Shown here: positions 1 to 8,858 of the stretch, piece by piece
Layout of the letters: the number at the start of each line of letters is the position of its first letter
Numbering within the stretch: position 1 is the first letter of the stretch
Assembly: GCA_964421875.1 (NCBI GenBank)
Contig: CAYQZD010000055.1
Coordinates: forward strand, 1-24,101
Length of the DNA stretch: 24,101 nucleotides
Direction of reading: 5' to 3'
From: CAYQZD01 sp964421875
GTDB lineage: Bacteria; Electryoneota; Tariuqbacteria; Tariuqbacterales; Tariuqbacteraceae
The notes under the pieces: generated by a model
Told to the model about the DNA's origin: nothing
The model's input: only the letters and a program-made list of their open reading frames with translations
Databases searched by the model: none
Made by a program: the position numbers and the translations under genes

Positions 1-956
1 AAATCCAGCGTCAAATAGTTCCTGGTTACGAAATTGAACTGCGGATTATTTGGTGTGCCCACATTTTCGTAGAAGAAAATATCTCCCATTTGGCTGTTAT
101 ATGTTGCTTCCCGCCCTACGAACAAGTCGTAATCCCCATCCCCGTCGATGTCCGCAAACTCCGGCGAAGCGTAATCACCCACATCGATACCCTCGAAGTT
201 ATCCGTTATATAAACGAAATTATAATTCACCGAATCACCATCATTCCGATAATACCAGATGTTACCGTGTTCTTCACCAATGAAAAGATCATAATCACTA
301 TCATTATCGATGTCGATGAAGTCGGCGGAAGCTCTGCCACCTGAAGTATAAAAGTCTGCGAAATTACTATCAACTAGTACGAAACTGAAACTGTCCGGTG
401 TTCCTGTATTTATGTAAAAAGTAATCCGTTGCCAACCACCAAAAAGGTCATAATCGCCGTCTGAATCTATATCTATCAACTCTGGTGCGAGGCACCATGG
501 TGTAGTATTAGGAACTAATGTGTTTGTTAATAACTCATAACTTGGTTCGTTAATTGAGCCAATATTTCGAAAATAGTAAACGTATCCATCGATATCACCC
601 ATTACTAAATCCAAATCACCATCGTTATCCAAATCCTGGAAACAAGGATTGGCACGCGATTCCTGAGCATATATTGAATCGAATCTGTTTGTTATCAAAG
701 AATAATTAGGAATATTGGAATTTCCATTATTTTCAAAATACCGTATCCAACCAAAGTATTCACCGGCAAGGAAATCTAAATCTCCATCTGTATCGATATC
801 TACAATTGCCGGGGCAGATTCGCTTATTCCCCCCGCCCAGGGACAATGTGGCTGCCAATGGTTTATCACCACCGGGATGGAATCGGTTTCCAAAACAAAA
901 CGGAATTCCTGGGCGAAGAGGAGACCGGGAAATAATATGTATATAAGATAACGCAT
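1..956 (-). CDS. Secreted FG-GAP/VCBS-type repeat protein, C-terminally cut by window edge
   Basis: An open frame of 318 codons runs leftwards from an ATG at 956-954 and leaves the window without a stop. The start MRYLIYILFPGLLFAQ is a short signal peptide (cleavage probably after FAQ), so the product is exported. The mature part is made of repeats of about 60-65 residues, each holding an Asp-rich calcium-type loop (DIDTDGDLDF, DLDNDGDLDL, DIDSDGDYDL, DIDNDSDYDL, DIDGDGDYDL) followed by a stretch like YYFRNIG or YYRNDG. This is the FG-GAP/VCBS beta-propeller pattern; five loops are visible. Such proteins are usually surface-exposed or secreted, often with a C-terminal sorting domain, which would lie outside the window. 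The ligand is unknown. There is no Shine-Dalgarno (SD) sequence; TATAAT sits one base before the ATG. Confidence 0.88.
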   Translation of the reverse strand, partial: MRYLIYILFPGLLFAQEFRFVLETDSIPVVINHWQPHCPWAGGISESAPAIVDIDTDGDLDFLAGEYFGWIRYFENNGNSNIPNYSLITNRFDSIYAQESRANPCFQDLDNDGDLDLVMGDIDGYVYYFRNIGSINEPSYELLTNTLVPNTTPWCLAPELIDIDSDGDYDLFGGWQRITFYINTGTPDSFSFVLVDSNFADFYTSGGRASADFIDIDNDSDYDLFIGEEHGNIWYYRNDGDSVNYNFVYITDNFEGIDVGDYASPEFADIDGDGDYDLFVGREATYNSQMGDIFFYENVGTPNNPQFNFVTRNYLTLD

Positions 957-964
957 AATTATAT

Positions 965-1013
965 CCGAATACCGAGAACCGATTACCGAATACCGATTAC
1001 CGAAAACCGAAAA
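965..1013. repeat. Tandem 7-bp repeat, 7 units (ccgaata/ccgatta type)
   Basis: Seven consecutive 7-mers beginning ccga: ccgaata, ccgagaa, ccgatta, ccgaata, ccgatta, ccgaaaa, ccgaaaa. The array lies between hflC and the FG-GAP gene, directly upstream of the latter's start. It shares period and composition with the array at 3552-3656. Confidence 0.9.
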
Positions 1014-1014
1014 C

Positions 1015-1040
1015 TGTAGGTCGGCTTATTTAAAGCCGAC
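1015..1040. repeat. Single hairpin with TGTAGG edge
   Basis: TGTAGG is followed by the perfect 8-bp inverted repeat GTCGGCTT/AAGCCGAC (1020-1027 and 1033-1040) with a 5-base loop. It looks like the left half of the paired-hairpin elements at 1294-1354 and 8905-8982. A degraded right end (gacctgaca, about 1074-1082) may complete it. Confidence 0.6.
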
Positions 1041-1139
1041 ATTGGCGTTATGTTATGGCTTTAGCGCAGCGGAGACCTGACATCAATTAAACACCCGCCT
1101 GACGGCGTCCAAGTCATCACAGAACAATAAAAAGCAAAT

Positions 1140-1174
1140 CAAATATCACAAATCAAAAATCGAAAATCAAAAAT
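1140..1174. repeat. Tandem 7-bp repeat, 5 units (caaaaat type)
   Basis: Units caaatat, cacaaat, caaaaat, cgaaaat, caaaaat. On the minus strand, the direction of the flanking genes, most units read TGATTTT or TGATTTG, so TGA recurs every 7 bases. A 9-bp direct repeat (cgtaatagc twice) follows at about 1180-1198. Confidence 0.8.
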
Positions 1175-1293
1175 CATCGCCGTAATAGCCGTAATAGCTA
1201 GTGAATTTTTGGTTCCTCGCTGTTTTGGGTAATGTCCTGGTATAATTGTTTAATTGTGGAGAATTGATATTTAACAAGAATTAAAGACGAAAA

Positions 1294-1354
1294 ATTGTAG
1301 GTCGGGGATTTATCCCCCAACAAACCCTGCGGGGGGATGAACCCCCCGCCTACC
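1294..1354. repeat. Paired-hairpin intergenic element bounded by TGTAGG/CCTAC
   Basis: ATTGTAGG at the left and CCTACC at the right form the outer inverted repeat. Inside are two hairpins: GGGGA-TTTA-TCCCC (1304-1317) and GCGGGGGG-ATGAA-CCCCCCGC (1329-1349). The layout is that of 8905-8982 with different arm sequences. No coding potential is seen. Confidence 0.75.
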
Positions 1355-1371
1355 GAAATATAGCCTTAAAG

Positions 1372-1539
<168 letters not shown>

Positions 1540-1608
1540 GACAAATGATTGGTGGGGTGAAACCCACAGTACGACTCTTCCCAAGCTCCCAGCCCCCAGC
1601 GCCAAACA

Positions 1609-1640
1609 CTATTTCACCAGTTCACTGTTTAACTGTTTCA
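1609..1640 (-). repeat. Tandem 8-bp repeat at the hflC stop codon, 4 units
   Basis: On the minus strand the units are TGAAACAG, TTAAACAG, TGAACTGG and TGAAATAG. The first three bases of the first unit are the hflC stop codon. The same 8-mer family sits at the stops of the kinase (8843-8874) and the regulator (11200-11239). Three 7-mers (agctccc, agccccc, agcgcca; 1584-1604) adjoin it. Confidence 0.9.
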
Positions 1641-2486
1641 CTTGATGTATTTAAACAAATCGGTTGTGGGGGGCAGTACGATGGTGGTCTGTTCGTCGAA
1701 AATCTTCTTATAAGCGTCCAGCGAGCGGGTGAACTCGTAGAAATTAGGATCGCGCTCGAAAGCGTTGGCGTAGATTTCGATGGCTCTGGCTTCACCCTCG
1801 GAACGTGTTATCTGCGCCTGTTTGTAGGCGTTGGCGAGGATGATCTCCTTTTCCTTGTCGGTGTCGGCGCGAATTTTCAAAGCTTCCTCTTCACCTTCGG
1901 AGCGGTACTGGTTAGCGATACGCTTTCTTTCGGCGCGCATCCGTTCATAGACCGAGGCTTCGTTTTCCCGGGTGAGGTCGGAGCGTTTGATGCGGACGTC
2001 CAAGATTTCGATGCCGTATTGTTGCGCGGTATTATCTGAAGCTTCGGTAACCAGGCTCATGATGTTCTCCCGGTCGGTGGTGACGATTTCCACCAGGTCG
2101 TGGTTACCGAGCTGGACGCGGAGTTCGGAGTAGATGATGTCGTCCAGACGGGCTTGAGCGCCCTGTTCGTCGCGGACAGTCTGCATAAACTTCAAAGGGT
2201 CGATGATTTTCCACTTGGCGAAGTTGTCCACGATGAGGTATTTTTTATCCTTGGTCAGGATTTCCGTGGGGGAGGCGTCGTAATCGAGGATGCGGTCTTC
2301 GTAAGTGACTGCAGTCTGGATAGGGTTAGGAAGTTTGATTTTAATTCCAGGTTTCTTTACGGTTTTCACGGGCCGTCCCATCTGCAGGATGACCACCTGC
2401 TTGGTTTCGTCAACCGTATATACCATCAGCAGAATCAGGAGTACTACGGCGGCGATTATAATCCAAATCCAGTTTCTTTTTCTCAT
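1638..2486 (-). CDS. hflC: HflC, SPFH/prohibitin-family membrane protein
   Basis: HflC pairs with HflK in a large membrane assembly that surrounds and modulates the FtsH protease in model bacteria. The 282-residue product starts MRKRNW and has one transmembrane helix (about residues 6-24). The SPFH domain follows, with the typical entry motif of GRPVKTV then PGIKIKLP. A charged helical region (about 170-235) has typical HflC text such as RMRAERKRIANQYRSEGEEE and ITRSEGEARAIEIYANAF. It is shorter than E. coli HflC (334 residues) but looks complete. I chose the ATG at 2486 over a TTG four codons upstream; neither has an SD sequence, and GGTATATAAA precedes the ATG. hflK lies 50 bases upstream on the same strand, so the two are probably co-transcribed. 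The stop codon lies in an 8-bp repeat array. Confidence 0.93.
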   Translation of the reverse strand: MRKRNWIWIIIAAVVLLILLMVYTVDETKQVVILQMGRPVKTVKKPGIKIKLPNPIQTAVTYEDRILDYDASPTEILTKDKKYLIVDNFAKWKIIDPLKFMQTVRDEQGAQARLDDIIYSELRVQLGNHDLVEIVTTDRENIMSLVTEASDNTAQQYGIEILDVRIKRSDLTRENEASVYERMRAERKRIANQYRSEGEEEALKIRADTDKEKEIILANAYKQAQITRSEGEARAIEIYANAFERDPNFYEFTRSLDAYKKIFDEQTTIVLPPTTDLFKYIK

Positions 2487-2504
2487 TTTATATACCAAAT
2501 TATT

Positions 2505-2539
2505 TGTTATCAGTTATTGGTTACCGGTTGCCGGTTTTA
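2505..2539 (-). repeat. Tandem 7-bp repeat covering the hflK stop, 5 units
   Basis: Plus-strand units: tgttatc, agttatt, ggttacc, ggttgcc, ggtttta. The last unit contains the hflK stop (TAA on the minus strand), and the array fills most of the hflK-hflC spacer. Confidence 0.8.
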
Positions 2540-3529
2540 TCCGCCGCTTTTAATGGGTTGTTTTCCGGCGAGGGGTAGTAGGTTCATTGTCCCTTTTTCG
2601 CTGAGGATATACTTCTGGACACGGGGAAGGATTTCTTCCATCGTCTCCAGCAACATCCGCTTCCGGGTAACATTCTTGGCTTTTGAATATTCCCTCCAGA
2701 TGTTGATGAAGTTTTTCGCGTCTCCTTCGGATTCGGCGATGCGGGCTGCGGCATAGGCTTCAGCTTCCCTTAGCATTTTCTCCGCCTGACCGCGGGTTCT
2801 GGGGATAACGTCGTTGCGGTATCCCTGAGCTTCGTTGATCTTTCGCTCGCGGTCCTCCTTGGCGGAAGCCACATCCTTGAAATCGTCAGCCACCGCCTGT
2901 GGAGGGTGCACATCCTGAAGCTGCACCGCCACAATCACCACACCGGCTTCATAGCGGTCAAGTATCTCCTGAAGCTGCGCCAGGGTCTGTTCCTGAATCT
3001 GGAACTTCCCGGTGGTAAGAGCTTCGTCGATGTCATGTTTTCCTATGACCTGCCTTAAAGCGGCCTCAGCGGCTTTGTGTATGGTCTGTTCCACATCTCT
3101 TACGTTGAAAAGAAATTTCACCGCGTCCCGGATGCGGAACTGCACAATCATATCGATGTCGATGATGTTGAGGTTTCCGGTAAGCATTATGGCTTCGCTG
3201 GGAACCTCCTGGTAACGAGAGGGAGGACCTGGGTCCACAGTGCGGAAGCCGATTTCCAGCCGCTTGACCTGGGTTACCTTTGGTTTGTTAACTTTTTCCA
3301 CAGGGAAGGGGATGTGGTAGTGGATTCCGGAGCTTGCTACACGGGAAAGTTTCCCGAACCTTCGTACTACACCCTGTTCATCAGGACCTACGATGTAAAT
3401 CCCGGTTGCCAGCCATATCAGGATGATGGCGCCGATGATAAGTCTGACTCCTCCCCCGAACATCCGGGAGAAATCCGGGATTTCGAAGATTTCTCCGCCG
3501 ATGTTCACCGATTTTTTGGGAATAGCCAT
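2537..3529 (-). CDS. hflK: HflK, SPFH/prohibitin-family membrane protein
   Basis: HflK is the partner of HflC in the FtsH-associated membrane complex. The 330-residue product has a short cytoplasmic N-terminus, one membrane helix (about 30-48) and then the signature GPDEQGVVRRFGKL and GIHYHIPFPVEKV of the HflK SPFH domain. Further family text is QLQDVHPPQAVADDFKDV and a helical region with EDRERKINEAQGYRNDVIPR and EAYAAARIAESEGDA. The N-terminus lacks the long Gly/Pro-rich segment of E. coli HflK (419 residues). The start is clear: AAAGGA lies 8 bases before the ATG on the minus strand. A 15-unit 7-bp repeat array separates it from the upstream DUF4177-like gene, with which it may share a transcript. 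No ftsH is in the window. Confidence 0.95.
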   Translation of the reverse strand: MAIPKKSVNIGGEIFEIPDFSRMFGGGVRLIIGAIILIWLATGIYIVGPDEQGVVRRFGKLSRVASSGIHYHIPFPVEKVNKPKVTQVKRLEIGFRTVDPGPPSRYQEVPSEAIMLTGNLNIIDIDMIVQFRIRDAVKFLFNVRDVEQTIHKAAEAALRQVIGKHDIDEALTTGKFQIQEQTLAQLQEILDRYEAGVVIVAVQLQDVHPPQAVADDFKDVASAKEDRERKINEAQGYRNDVIPRTRGQAEKMLREAEAYAAARIAESEGDAKNFINIWREYSKAKNVTRKRMLLETMEEILPRVQKYILSEKGTMNLLPLAGKQPIKSGG

Positions 3530-3551
3530 AGTTTTTTCCTTTCTATTTTAT

Positions 3552-3656
3552 CGTTACTTGTTTCTCGTTACTTGTTTCTCGTTACTCGTTACTGGTTACT
3601 CGTTACTGGTTACTCGTTACTGGTTACTCGTTTCTGGTTACTCGTTACTCGTAATT
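3552..3656 (-). repeat. Tandem 7-bp repeat, 15 units (cgttact/ggttact)
   Basis: Fifteen uninterrupted 7-mers: cgttact and ggttact mostly alternate, with tgtttct and cgtttct variants. It lies just after the stop of the leftward DUF4177-like gene and before hflK. On the minus strand most units carry TAA (agtaacg, agtaacc); since 7 is not a multiple of 3 the stops fall in all three frames. Confidence 0.95.
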
Positions 3657-3674
3657 GAACCGGGCAGGCGTCAA

Positions 3675-3878
3675 CTATTTCTTAGGAGGTTCAGTCTTAT
3701 ATACGGGGGGAGTTCGGCCCGGCGGGCGGGGCCGTTTGAGCACAATAACCATACTGCCCAAACTCTGACCCACTCCGGCGACTTCCCACCCTTGTTTCTG
3801 GAACACGGCGAGTTCGCTCTCGAGCCTTTCAGCGCCCTTGAAATAAACCTTGATCACTTTATGTTCATATCGAGTCAT
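3675..3878 (-). CDS. Small DUF4177-like protein
   Basis: A 67-residue protein starting MTRYEHKVIKVYF, then LESELAVFQKQGWEVAGVGQ and MVIVLKRPRP. The order beta strand, helix with a GWE motif, and two strands is that of the small DUF4177 fold. The C-terminus is Pro/Lys-rich. A good ribosome site, GGGGGAG, lies about 8 bases before the ATG on the minus strand, which supports a real gene despite the size. It precedes hflK on the same strand and may be the first gene of the hflKC transcript. Its biochemical role is unknown. The 287 bases between it and lptD hold the divergent promoters; I see no gene there. Confidence 0.75.
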   Translation of the reverse strand: MTRYEHKVIKVYFKGAERLESELAVFQKQGWEVAGVGQSLGSMVIVLKRPRPPGRTPPVYKTEPPKK

Positions 3879-4165
3879 TTTTTGTTCTCCCCCAAGTCAA
3901 GATTGTTCTATCAGGTCTTGCACGTCTTAGGAGGGTTTTACCTGCCGGTGAAAGTCGGTTTTTCGCTGCGCTGAAGAGCGGACTTAACCATGAAGTATGA
4001 CATCTTATCCAACAACAGACCTTCTCCCGCGGATTTTTCTACATCACTTTAAGATAGTTATTTGGGTAATAAGATGCAATAATTTTGAAATCGAGATTCG
4101 GGATTTAACCGTGATAGTGAATTTTTCCACAAATTTGAACGACATACATTATTTTGTTATATTAT

Positions 4166-6991
4166 ATGGTGGTGTCGTTTAAGCTTAGAAATAGCGCGGC
4201 AGCGCTGCTACTCACAGCGGCGCTGGGACTATTCTCGGTATCGATGAGCCAGACCCTCGATACAGTGCGGGTGGATACATCTGCGGGGAAGAACGCATCC
4301 GTAGATTCGGCGCGCGCCGATTCGACTGTGTTAAGCGACAGTCTGAAGATGGAGCAGAAGAAATCCGAGCTGGACACCGTGATAACTTACAGCGCGGATT
4401 CGGTCTATTTCGGAGTTACCAAGCGGATAACGGTGCTGGAGCGGAACGCCGTGGTAATCTACAAGGATATGAAACTGACGGCAGGGCGGATTACGGTGGA
4501 CTGGGATAACCGGCTGCTCACGGCGGAGCCTTTGATAGACAGAGTGTCGCGTGAAAAAGTCCGAGGCGCTGCAGCGCCCAAGGAATTCATCTTCAAGACA
4601 CCCGCGGACACCTCCAAACCGGATTCATCCGAAGCGGAGACGGTTCCGGAAAATAATCCGGAAATCCGAACTCCAACCGGCGCCGTTGAGACCGATTCCA
4701 GCGGCGGGGAAAACGCCGCGATGACGGATACGGTGATACAAACGGGTTATCCCCAATTCATTCAAAGCGGAGACGAGATTGTGGGTTCACATATGACCTA
4801 CAACCTTAAAACAAAGCGGGGATACATAATTGAAGGGGACACTGATTACGGGGAGGGCTACTATCGGGGGGACAGGATAAAGCGGACCAGCGACGATGTG
4901 CTAAACGTAGGCGAAGGCTATTTCACCACCTGCGACCTGGACACACCGCACTACCGGTTCTATTCCAAGCGGATGAAGTTAGTGGTGAAAGACAAGGTCA
5001 TCGCCAAACCGGTGGTGCTCTATTTTGGCAAGGTACCGGTGGGGGCGGTTCCCTTTGCCATTTTTTCCTCGAAGTCGGGGCGGCAGTCGGGGCTGCTGAT
5101 TCCCAGCTACGGGGAGACGGCGCAGCAGGGGCGGTTTTTCCAGGATTTAGGGTATTACTTCGCCCCTTCGGATTATTGGGACGCGCGAGCCACGCTGGAT
5201 TTCTACGAACGGAAGGGGATATTGCTGGATGGCGGGATGCAGTATAAGAAACGCTATTCGCTGAACGGTTCACTGCGGGGCGCATACACCCGTTTTCATG
5301 AATACGGCGGTTCTTCGCGGCGGTGGGATTTGATATTCAAGCATAATCAGGTCGTCACACCTACGGCTAACGCGATGGTGGACGCTCAATTCACTTCGGA
5401 TAACAATTTCTACCGGGATTACTCCTCCAATCCCCTGGACCGTCTGGAGCGGACACTGCGTTCCAACGCCACCTACCGGCAGAGTTTCCCCTCGTTCAAC
5501 GGCAGTATGAGCCTCAATCTGAACCACGAAAAAGACCTTGATGCGAACACTTCCACCACCACATTACCGCGAGCGAATTTCCGTTTGGGGCAGCGTAGCA
5601 TTTTCCCGCAGGCGGAGGGGCAGGACGACCTCTTATGGTATAATAAAATTTACTACTCCGCATCTTCGGATTACACCAACAAGCGGAGCCGGCAGAAAGC
5701 GTCCGGCGGAGGATTTCTTACCCGGGAACAGAATGTGTTGAAAAACAGATACTCGCTGAGCACGGCGCAGACTCTTTTCCTGTACTTCAACCTAACTCCA
5801 TCGTTGAGCGTAAGCCAGGAGGTGACCGACGAGCGGAAGGATTATCGATACGACCAGGAAGCGGATTCGATTATCACCACGCCTGAGGACGGGGTGTTCG
5901 TGCGGCATACTTTCAGTATGGGCGCGGGGCTGGGGACGAAGCTCTATGGCACTTTTCCGGGCTGGTCTAAGAAGGTGGTTGCCTTTCGGCACGTGATGAC
6001 TCCTTCGATATCCTTTAGTTATCAGCCTGATTTTTCGGAGGAATTTTGGGGCTATTATCAATACCTTGAGGACAATTCCGGGGGGATTCACAAGCTTGAC
6101 CGTTTTTCCGGACAGTATTTATTAGGGGGAACGCCTTCGCGGCGGAGCGCCACGATGGGGATTTCTCTGGCGAACCTGTTCCAGATGAAACGCCTTAAGG
6201 GCGAGGAGGCGGAAAAGCTGGATTTGTTCACCTTGAACTTCGGCACCGGCTACAATTTTACGGCAGATTCGCTGAATTGGAGCAATCTTTCGACCACATT
6301 CAGAGCGGACCCGATTCGAGGAACTATGGTGGGTCCCGTTCGTTCGATGTCCATCGACCTCTCCACCACTCACAGCCCTTACGCTACCACTCGCACCGGC
6401 AGTTTACTCGACCGTTTCTATTTCGAGAGGGGTAACCTGGAGCGGGGTAAGATACTGCGGTTGACAAATTTGAACCTTAGCGCAGGTTTCAGTTTCGCCC
6501 CGCCAACAAAAAAGAAAAAGGAGGAGAAACCGGAAGAAGAATTCATCGAGATGGAGGAGGATACCTTATCCGGAGATGTTGACTTGCCTGATGTGCCGGA
6601 TATTCAGGGCAGCAACCGGTTGGGGCGGGATATGGATTTCAAACCGGCTGAGATTCCCTGGGATTTGCGGAGCAATTTTCGTTACAGTTGGACTCGCAAT
6701 AATCCATTTATCGAGGCTACTAAGACCTTGTGGCTTGAGAACAGCCTTAATGTCAGGCTGACCACAAACTGGAGTGTCAGTTACACCAACCGGGTGGATT
6801 TAGTCCAGGGGAACATCGTAACCTCGGGATTCACCTTTTACCGGGATATGCACTGCTGGGAGGGGCGGTTCATCTGGAATATCAGCGGAGTGGGTCAAGG
6901 ATTTTTCCTGAAAATCAGCGTGAAGTCTCCCGGTTTGCGAGATTTGAAAGTTGAGAAGCGGCGGGGGCAGGGCGGGTTTTTAGGGCGTTAG
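4166..6991 (+). CDS. lptD: LptD/OstA-type LPS-assembly outer-membrane protein
   Basis: LptD forms the outer-membrane barrel that, with LptE, inserts LPS into the outer leaflet. The 941-residue product has a signal peptide (about 1-28, hydrophobic core AAALLLTAALGLF). An OstA/LptA-like periplasmic domain is recognisable in ITVLERNAVVIYKDMKLTAG and in GSHMTYNLKTKRGYIIEGDT. The conserved entry to the barrel follows, with YFTTCDLDTPHYRFYSKRM, PVVLYFGKVPVGAVPFAIF and SGLLIPSYGE. A long strand-rich barrel ends in NISGVGQGFFLKISVK. Two additions stand out: an acidic Thr/Ser/Glu-rich linker at about 135-185 inside the OstA part, and a Lys/Glu-rich insert (KKKKEEKPEEEF) late in the barrel, probably a loop. 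I chose the ATG at 4166; a TTG at 4154 is in frame. There is no SD; TATATT lies two bases upstream. It appears to be transcribed alone. Confidence 0.93.
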   Translation: MVVSFKLRNSAAALLLTAALGLFSVSMSQTLDTVRVDTSAGKNASVDSARADSTVLSDSLKMEQKKSELDTVITYSADSVYFGVTKRITVLERNAVVIYKDMKLTAGRITVDWDNRLLTAEPLIDRVSREKVRGAAAPKEFIFKTPADTSKPDSSEAETVPENNPEIRTPTGAVETDSSGGENAAMTDTVIQTGYPQFIQSGDEIVGSHMTYNLKTKRGYIIEGDTDYGEGYYRGDRIKRTSDDVLNVGEGYFTTCDLDTPHYRFYSKRMKLVVKDKVIAKPVVLYFGKVPVGAVPFAIFSSKSGRQSGLLIPSYGETAQQGRFFQDLGYYFAPSDYWDARATLDFYERKGILLDGGMQYKKRYSLNGSLRGAYTRFHEYGGSSRRWDLIFKHNQVVTPTANAMVDAQFTSDNNFYRDYSSNPLDRLERTLRSNATYRQSFPSFNGSMSLNLNHEKDLDANTSTTTLPRANFRLGQRSIFPQAEGQDDLLWYNKIYYSASSDYTNKRSRQKASGGGFLTREQNVLKNRYSLSTAQTLFLYFNLTPSLSVSQEVTDERKDYRYDQEADSIITTPEDGVFVRHTFSMGAGLGTKLYGTFPGWSKKVVAFRHVMTPSISFSYQPDFSEEFWGYYQYLEDNSGGIHKLDRFSGQYLLGGTPSRRSATMGISLANLFQMKRLKGEEAEKLDLFTLNFGTGYNFTADSLNWSNLSTTFRADPIRGTMVGPVRSMSIDLSTTHSPYATTRTGSLLDRFYFERGNLERGKILRLTNLNLSAGFSFAPPTKKKKEEKPEEEFIEMEEDTLSGDVDLPDVPDIQGSNRLGRDMDFKPAEIPWDLRSNFRYSWTRNNPFIEATKTLWLENSLNVRLTTNWSVSYTNRVDLVQGNIVTSGFTFYRDMHCWEGRFIWNISGVGQGFFLKISVKSPGLRDLKVEKRRGQGGFLGR

Positions 6992-7018
6992 CAGCCTGGC
7001 TGGCTGACAAGTTTTTTT
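6992..7018 (+). terminator. Weak intrinsic terminator after lptD
   Basis: CAGCC (6992-6996) and GGCTG (7002-7006) form a 5-bp stem, followed by acaag and seven T. The short stem makes it a modest candidate. Confidence 0.45.
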
Positions 7019-7110
7019 GGATTTAATGATGGAACGGATTTTGCAGTATGTAATTAGATATTGCGAACCGTCCTCATAATTCGACGGTGTAATAACTGAA
7101 AAGGAAACTA

Positions 7111-7134
7111 ATGCGCAGAAGAAGATTGCGATGA
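7111..7134 (+). CDS. Possible 7-residue Arg-rich leader peptide, stop overlapping the kinase start
   Basis: ATG at 7111 follows a good SD (AAGGA, 7101-7105) and encodes MRRRRLR before a TGA. That stop overlaps the kinase ATG as ATGA (7131-7134). The kinase ATG has only a weak purine run of its own, so ribosomes finishing the leader could restart on the kinase. Expression is unproven. Confidence 0.4.
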   Translation: MRRRRLR

Positions 7135-8858
7135 AAGAATCCCTTAAGAAAACAACTACCGAGAAGCAACGGGATTTCCGAGGTTTATCCCACCGTTTGC
7201 TGCAAATGGCTAACCAGGGCTTGCTCCGTATCGATTTTATGCGTGAGGTTTTGAGTCTCACCATGAATACCTCCGGCTGCGACTTGATAGAAGTAATGTT
7301 GAAAGAGGGAACCAAGCGCTACCTTTACCGAATGGTCAAGGGTAACGGACGGGAATTCAGCTTTGAGACCGCGTCGGCTGATACCGCAGACAGCGGTGTG
7401 CTCATCCCGGGCTCATTCGGAAGCGAGGGGATGGAGCGTTTATGCCGTATGATATTGAACGGGAATTACCACCCCACTCTGTCCCATTTTACAGAAGGCG
7501 GAAGTTTCCGGACGGGGGATTTGTCGCGTCCGGTAATTATCAACGACGCCTCCAGGGGTGAGATACAGTTCAATCTTGATACGGGGAAAGGTTACAAATC
7601 GATGGCGCTCCTGCCCCTGGGTATCAACCATAACCGAATCGGGCTTATGGTTTTAAAGTGCCGGCAAACCGAGTACTTCAAGGAGGAGGAGATAGCCGAT
7701 TATGAAGATGTGGTGAAGACTCTGGGGATAGCTATTGCCCAGCGCCGGGTTCATGTAATGCTGCGGGAACGGGTCAAGGAATTATCGTGCCTTTACGGAA
7801 TCGCCAAGGTTGCGGCGCGTCCGGACCTTTCACTGGAAGAGATTTTGGAGAAGACGGTGGCGCTGCTGCCTCCGGGATGGCTTTACCCTGAGTTTGCTCA
7901 AGCGCGTATCATAGTGGATGGGAAGGCTTACCTGACTCCGAACTTCCGTGAAGGTTTATACAAACAGTCAGCGGTGATAATGGCGAGCGGGGAGAATTTA
8001 GGGGTGGTGGAGGTGATTTACACTGAGGAGCGCCCGGAGCTTGACGAGGGGCCTTTTTTACGGGAAGAACGTAGCCTTATTAACGCCATTGCTCGTGAGC
8101 TGGGCATCATCATCGAGCGCAAACGCACTGCGGAGGAGAAAGCGCGGCTTCAGCGTCAGCTGCTTCACGCCGACCGTCTGGCGACCCTGGGACAGTTGGC
8201 GGCGGGGGTGGCGCACGAATTGAATGAGCCGTTGGGAAATATACTGGGCTTTGCACAGCTTTCTCAGCAGATTCAGGGATTATCAGAGCAAGTCTTCCTG
8301 GATCTGGAAAAAATTGTCCAATCCTCGCTGCAGGCGCGTGATATTATTAAAAAGCTCCTGATTTTCGCCCGTCAGACTCCTTCGACTTGGCGAGCCACTG
8401 ACATCAACCAAGTAGTGAGAGATTGTCTGGGCTTTTTTGAAAGCCGATTTGTCAAGGAAGGCATTGAGCTCCAGTTGAACCTGCAATCGGACCTGCCTGA
8501 AATCGAGTCCAATCCCGCTCAGCTTAACCAGGTGCTGGTGAATCTTTTGGTGAACGCTATGCAGGCGATGCCTCAAGGGGGCAGGATGACTGTCGAGACC
8601 CGCAGTGACGGGGAGAATATCCATCTTTCAGTGGAGGACACGGGAGCGGGGATGGATGATGAAGTGATGCGGCAGATTTTCGTGCCGTTTTACACCACCA
8701 AAGATGTGAATCAGGGCACCGGATTGGGATTGGCGGTGGTGCATGGGATTGTGAGCAGTCACGGCGGCAGTGTCAGGGTAGAAAGCGAAATTGACCGGGG
8801 TTCCCGTTTCGAAGTGATACTGCCCATCAGCGGCGGGAAAAGTGAAACAGTGAAATAG
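7131..8858 (+). CDS. Soluble GAF-domain sensor histidine kinase (NtrB/AtoS type)
   Basis: A 575-residue kinase with no membrane segment, so it senses a cytoplasmic signal. Residues about 25-210 and 222-345 look like two GAF-type sensor domains (first: MALLPLGINHNRIGLMVLK; second: AVIMASGENLGVVEVIY). The HisKA dimerisation helix has GQLAAGVAHELNEPLGNILG with the phospho-accepting His362. The HATPase domain shows the N box (NLLVNAMQAMPQGG), the G1 box DTGAGM (503-508) and the G2 box GTGLGL (529-534). The HELNEP form is that of kinases paired with NtrC-type regulators. The obvious partner is the regulator at 9854, although a thioesterase gene lies between. The last residues (SETVK) and the stop are encoded by an 8-bp repeat array. 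The ATG at 7131 overlaps a possible leader peptide stop. Confidence 0.92.
   Translation: MKESLKKTTTEKQRDFRGLSHRLLQMANQGLLRIDFMREVLSLTMNTSGCDLIEVMLKEGTKRYLYRMVKGNGREFSFETASADTADSGVLIPGSFGSEGMERLCRMILNGNYHPTLSHFTEGGSFRTGDLSRPVIINDASRGEIQFNLDTGKGYKSMALLPLGINHNRIGLMVLKCRQTEYFKEEEIADYEDVVKTLGIAIAQRRVHVMLRERVKELSCLYGIAKVAARPDLSLEEILEKTVALLPPGWLYPEFAQARIIVDGKAYLTPNFREGLYKQSAVIMASGENLGVVEVIYTEERPELDEGPFLREERSLINAIARELGIIIERKRTAEEKARLQRQLLHADRLATLGQLAAGVAHELNEPLGNILGFAQLSQQIQGLSEQVFLDLEKIVQSSLQARDIIKKLLIFARQTPSTWRATDINQVVRDCLGFFESRFVKEGIELQLNLQSDLPEIESNPAQLNQVLVNLLVNAMQAMPQGGRMTVETRSDGENIHLSVEDTGAGMDDEVMRQIFVPFYTTKDVNQGTGLGLAVVHGIVSSHGGSVRVESEIDRGSRFEVILPISGGKSETVK

Noticed and set aside
3552..3656. 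A regularly repeating block that might suggest a CRISPR array
   Set aside because: The unit is only 7 bases with no spacers; it is a simple tandem repeat.
1545..3658. Long plus-strand open frames across hflC and hflK
   Set aside because: They are antisense to two clear genes, show no family features and have no ribosome sites.
4062..4078. Sigma-54-like spacing TTGGG...GATGCA upstream of lptD
   Set aside because: GG and GC are 12 bases apart, but both boxes otherwise match poorly, and lptD is a housekeeping gene.
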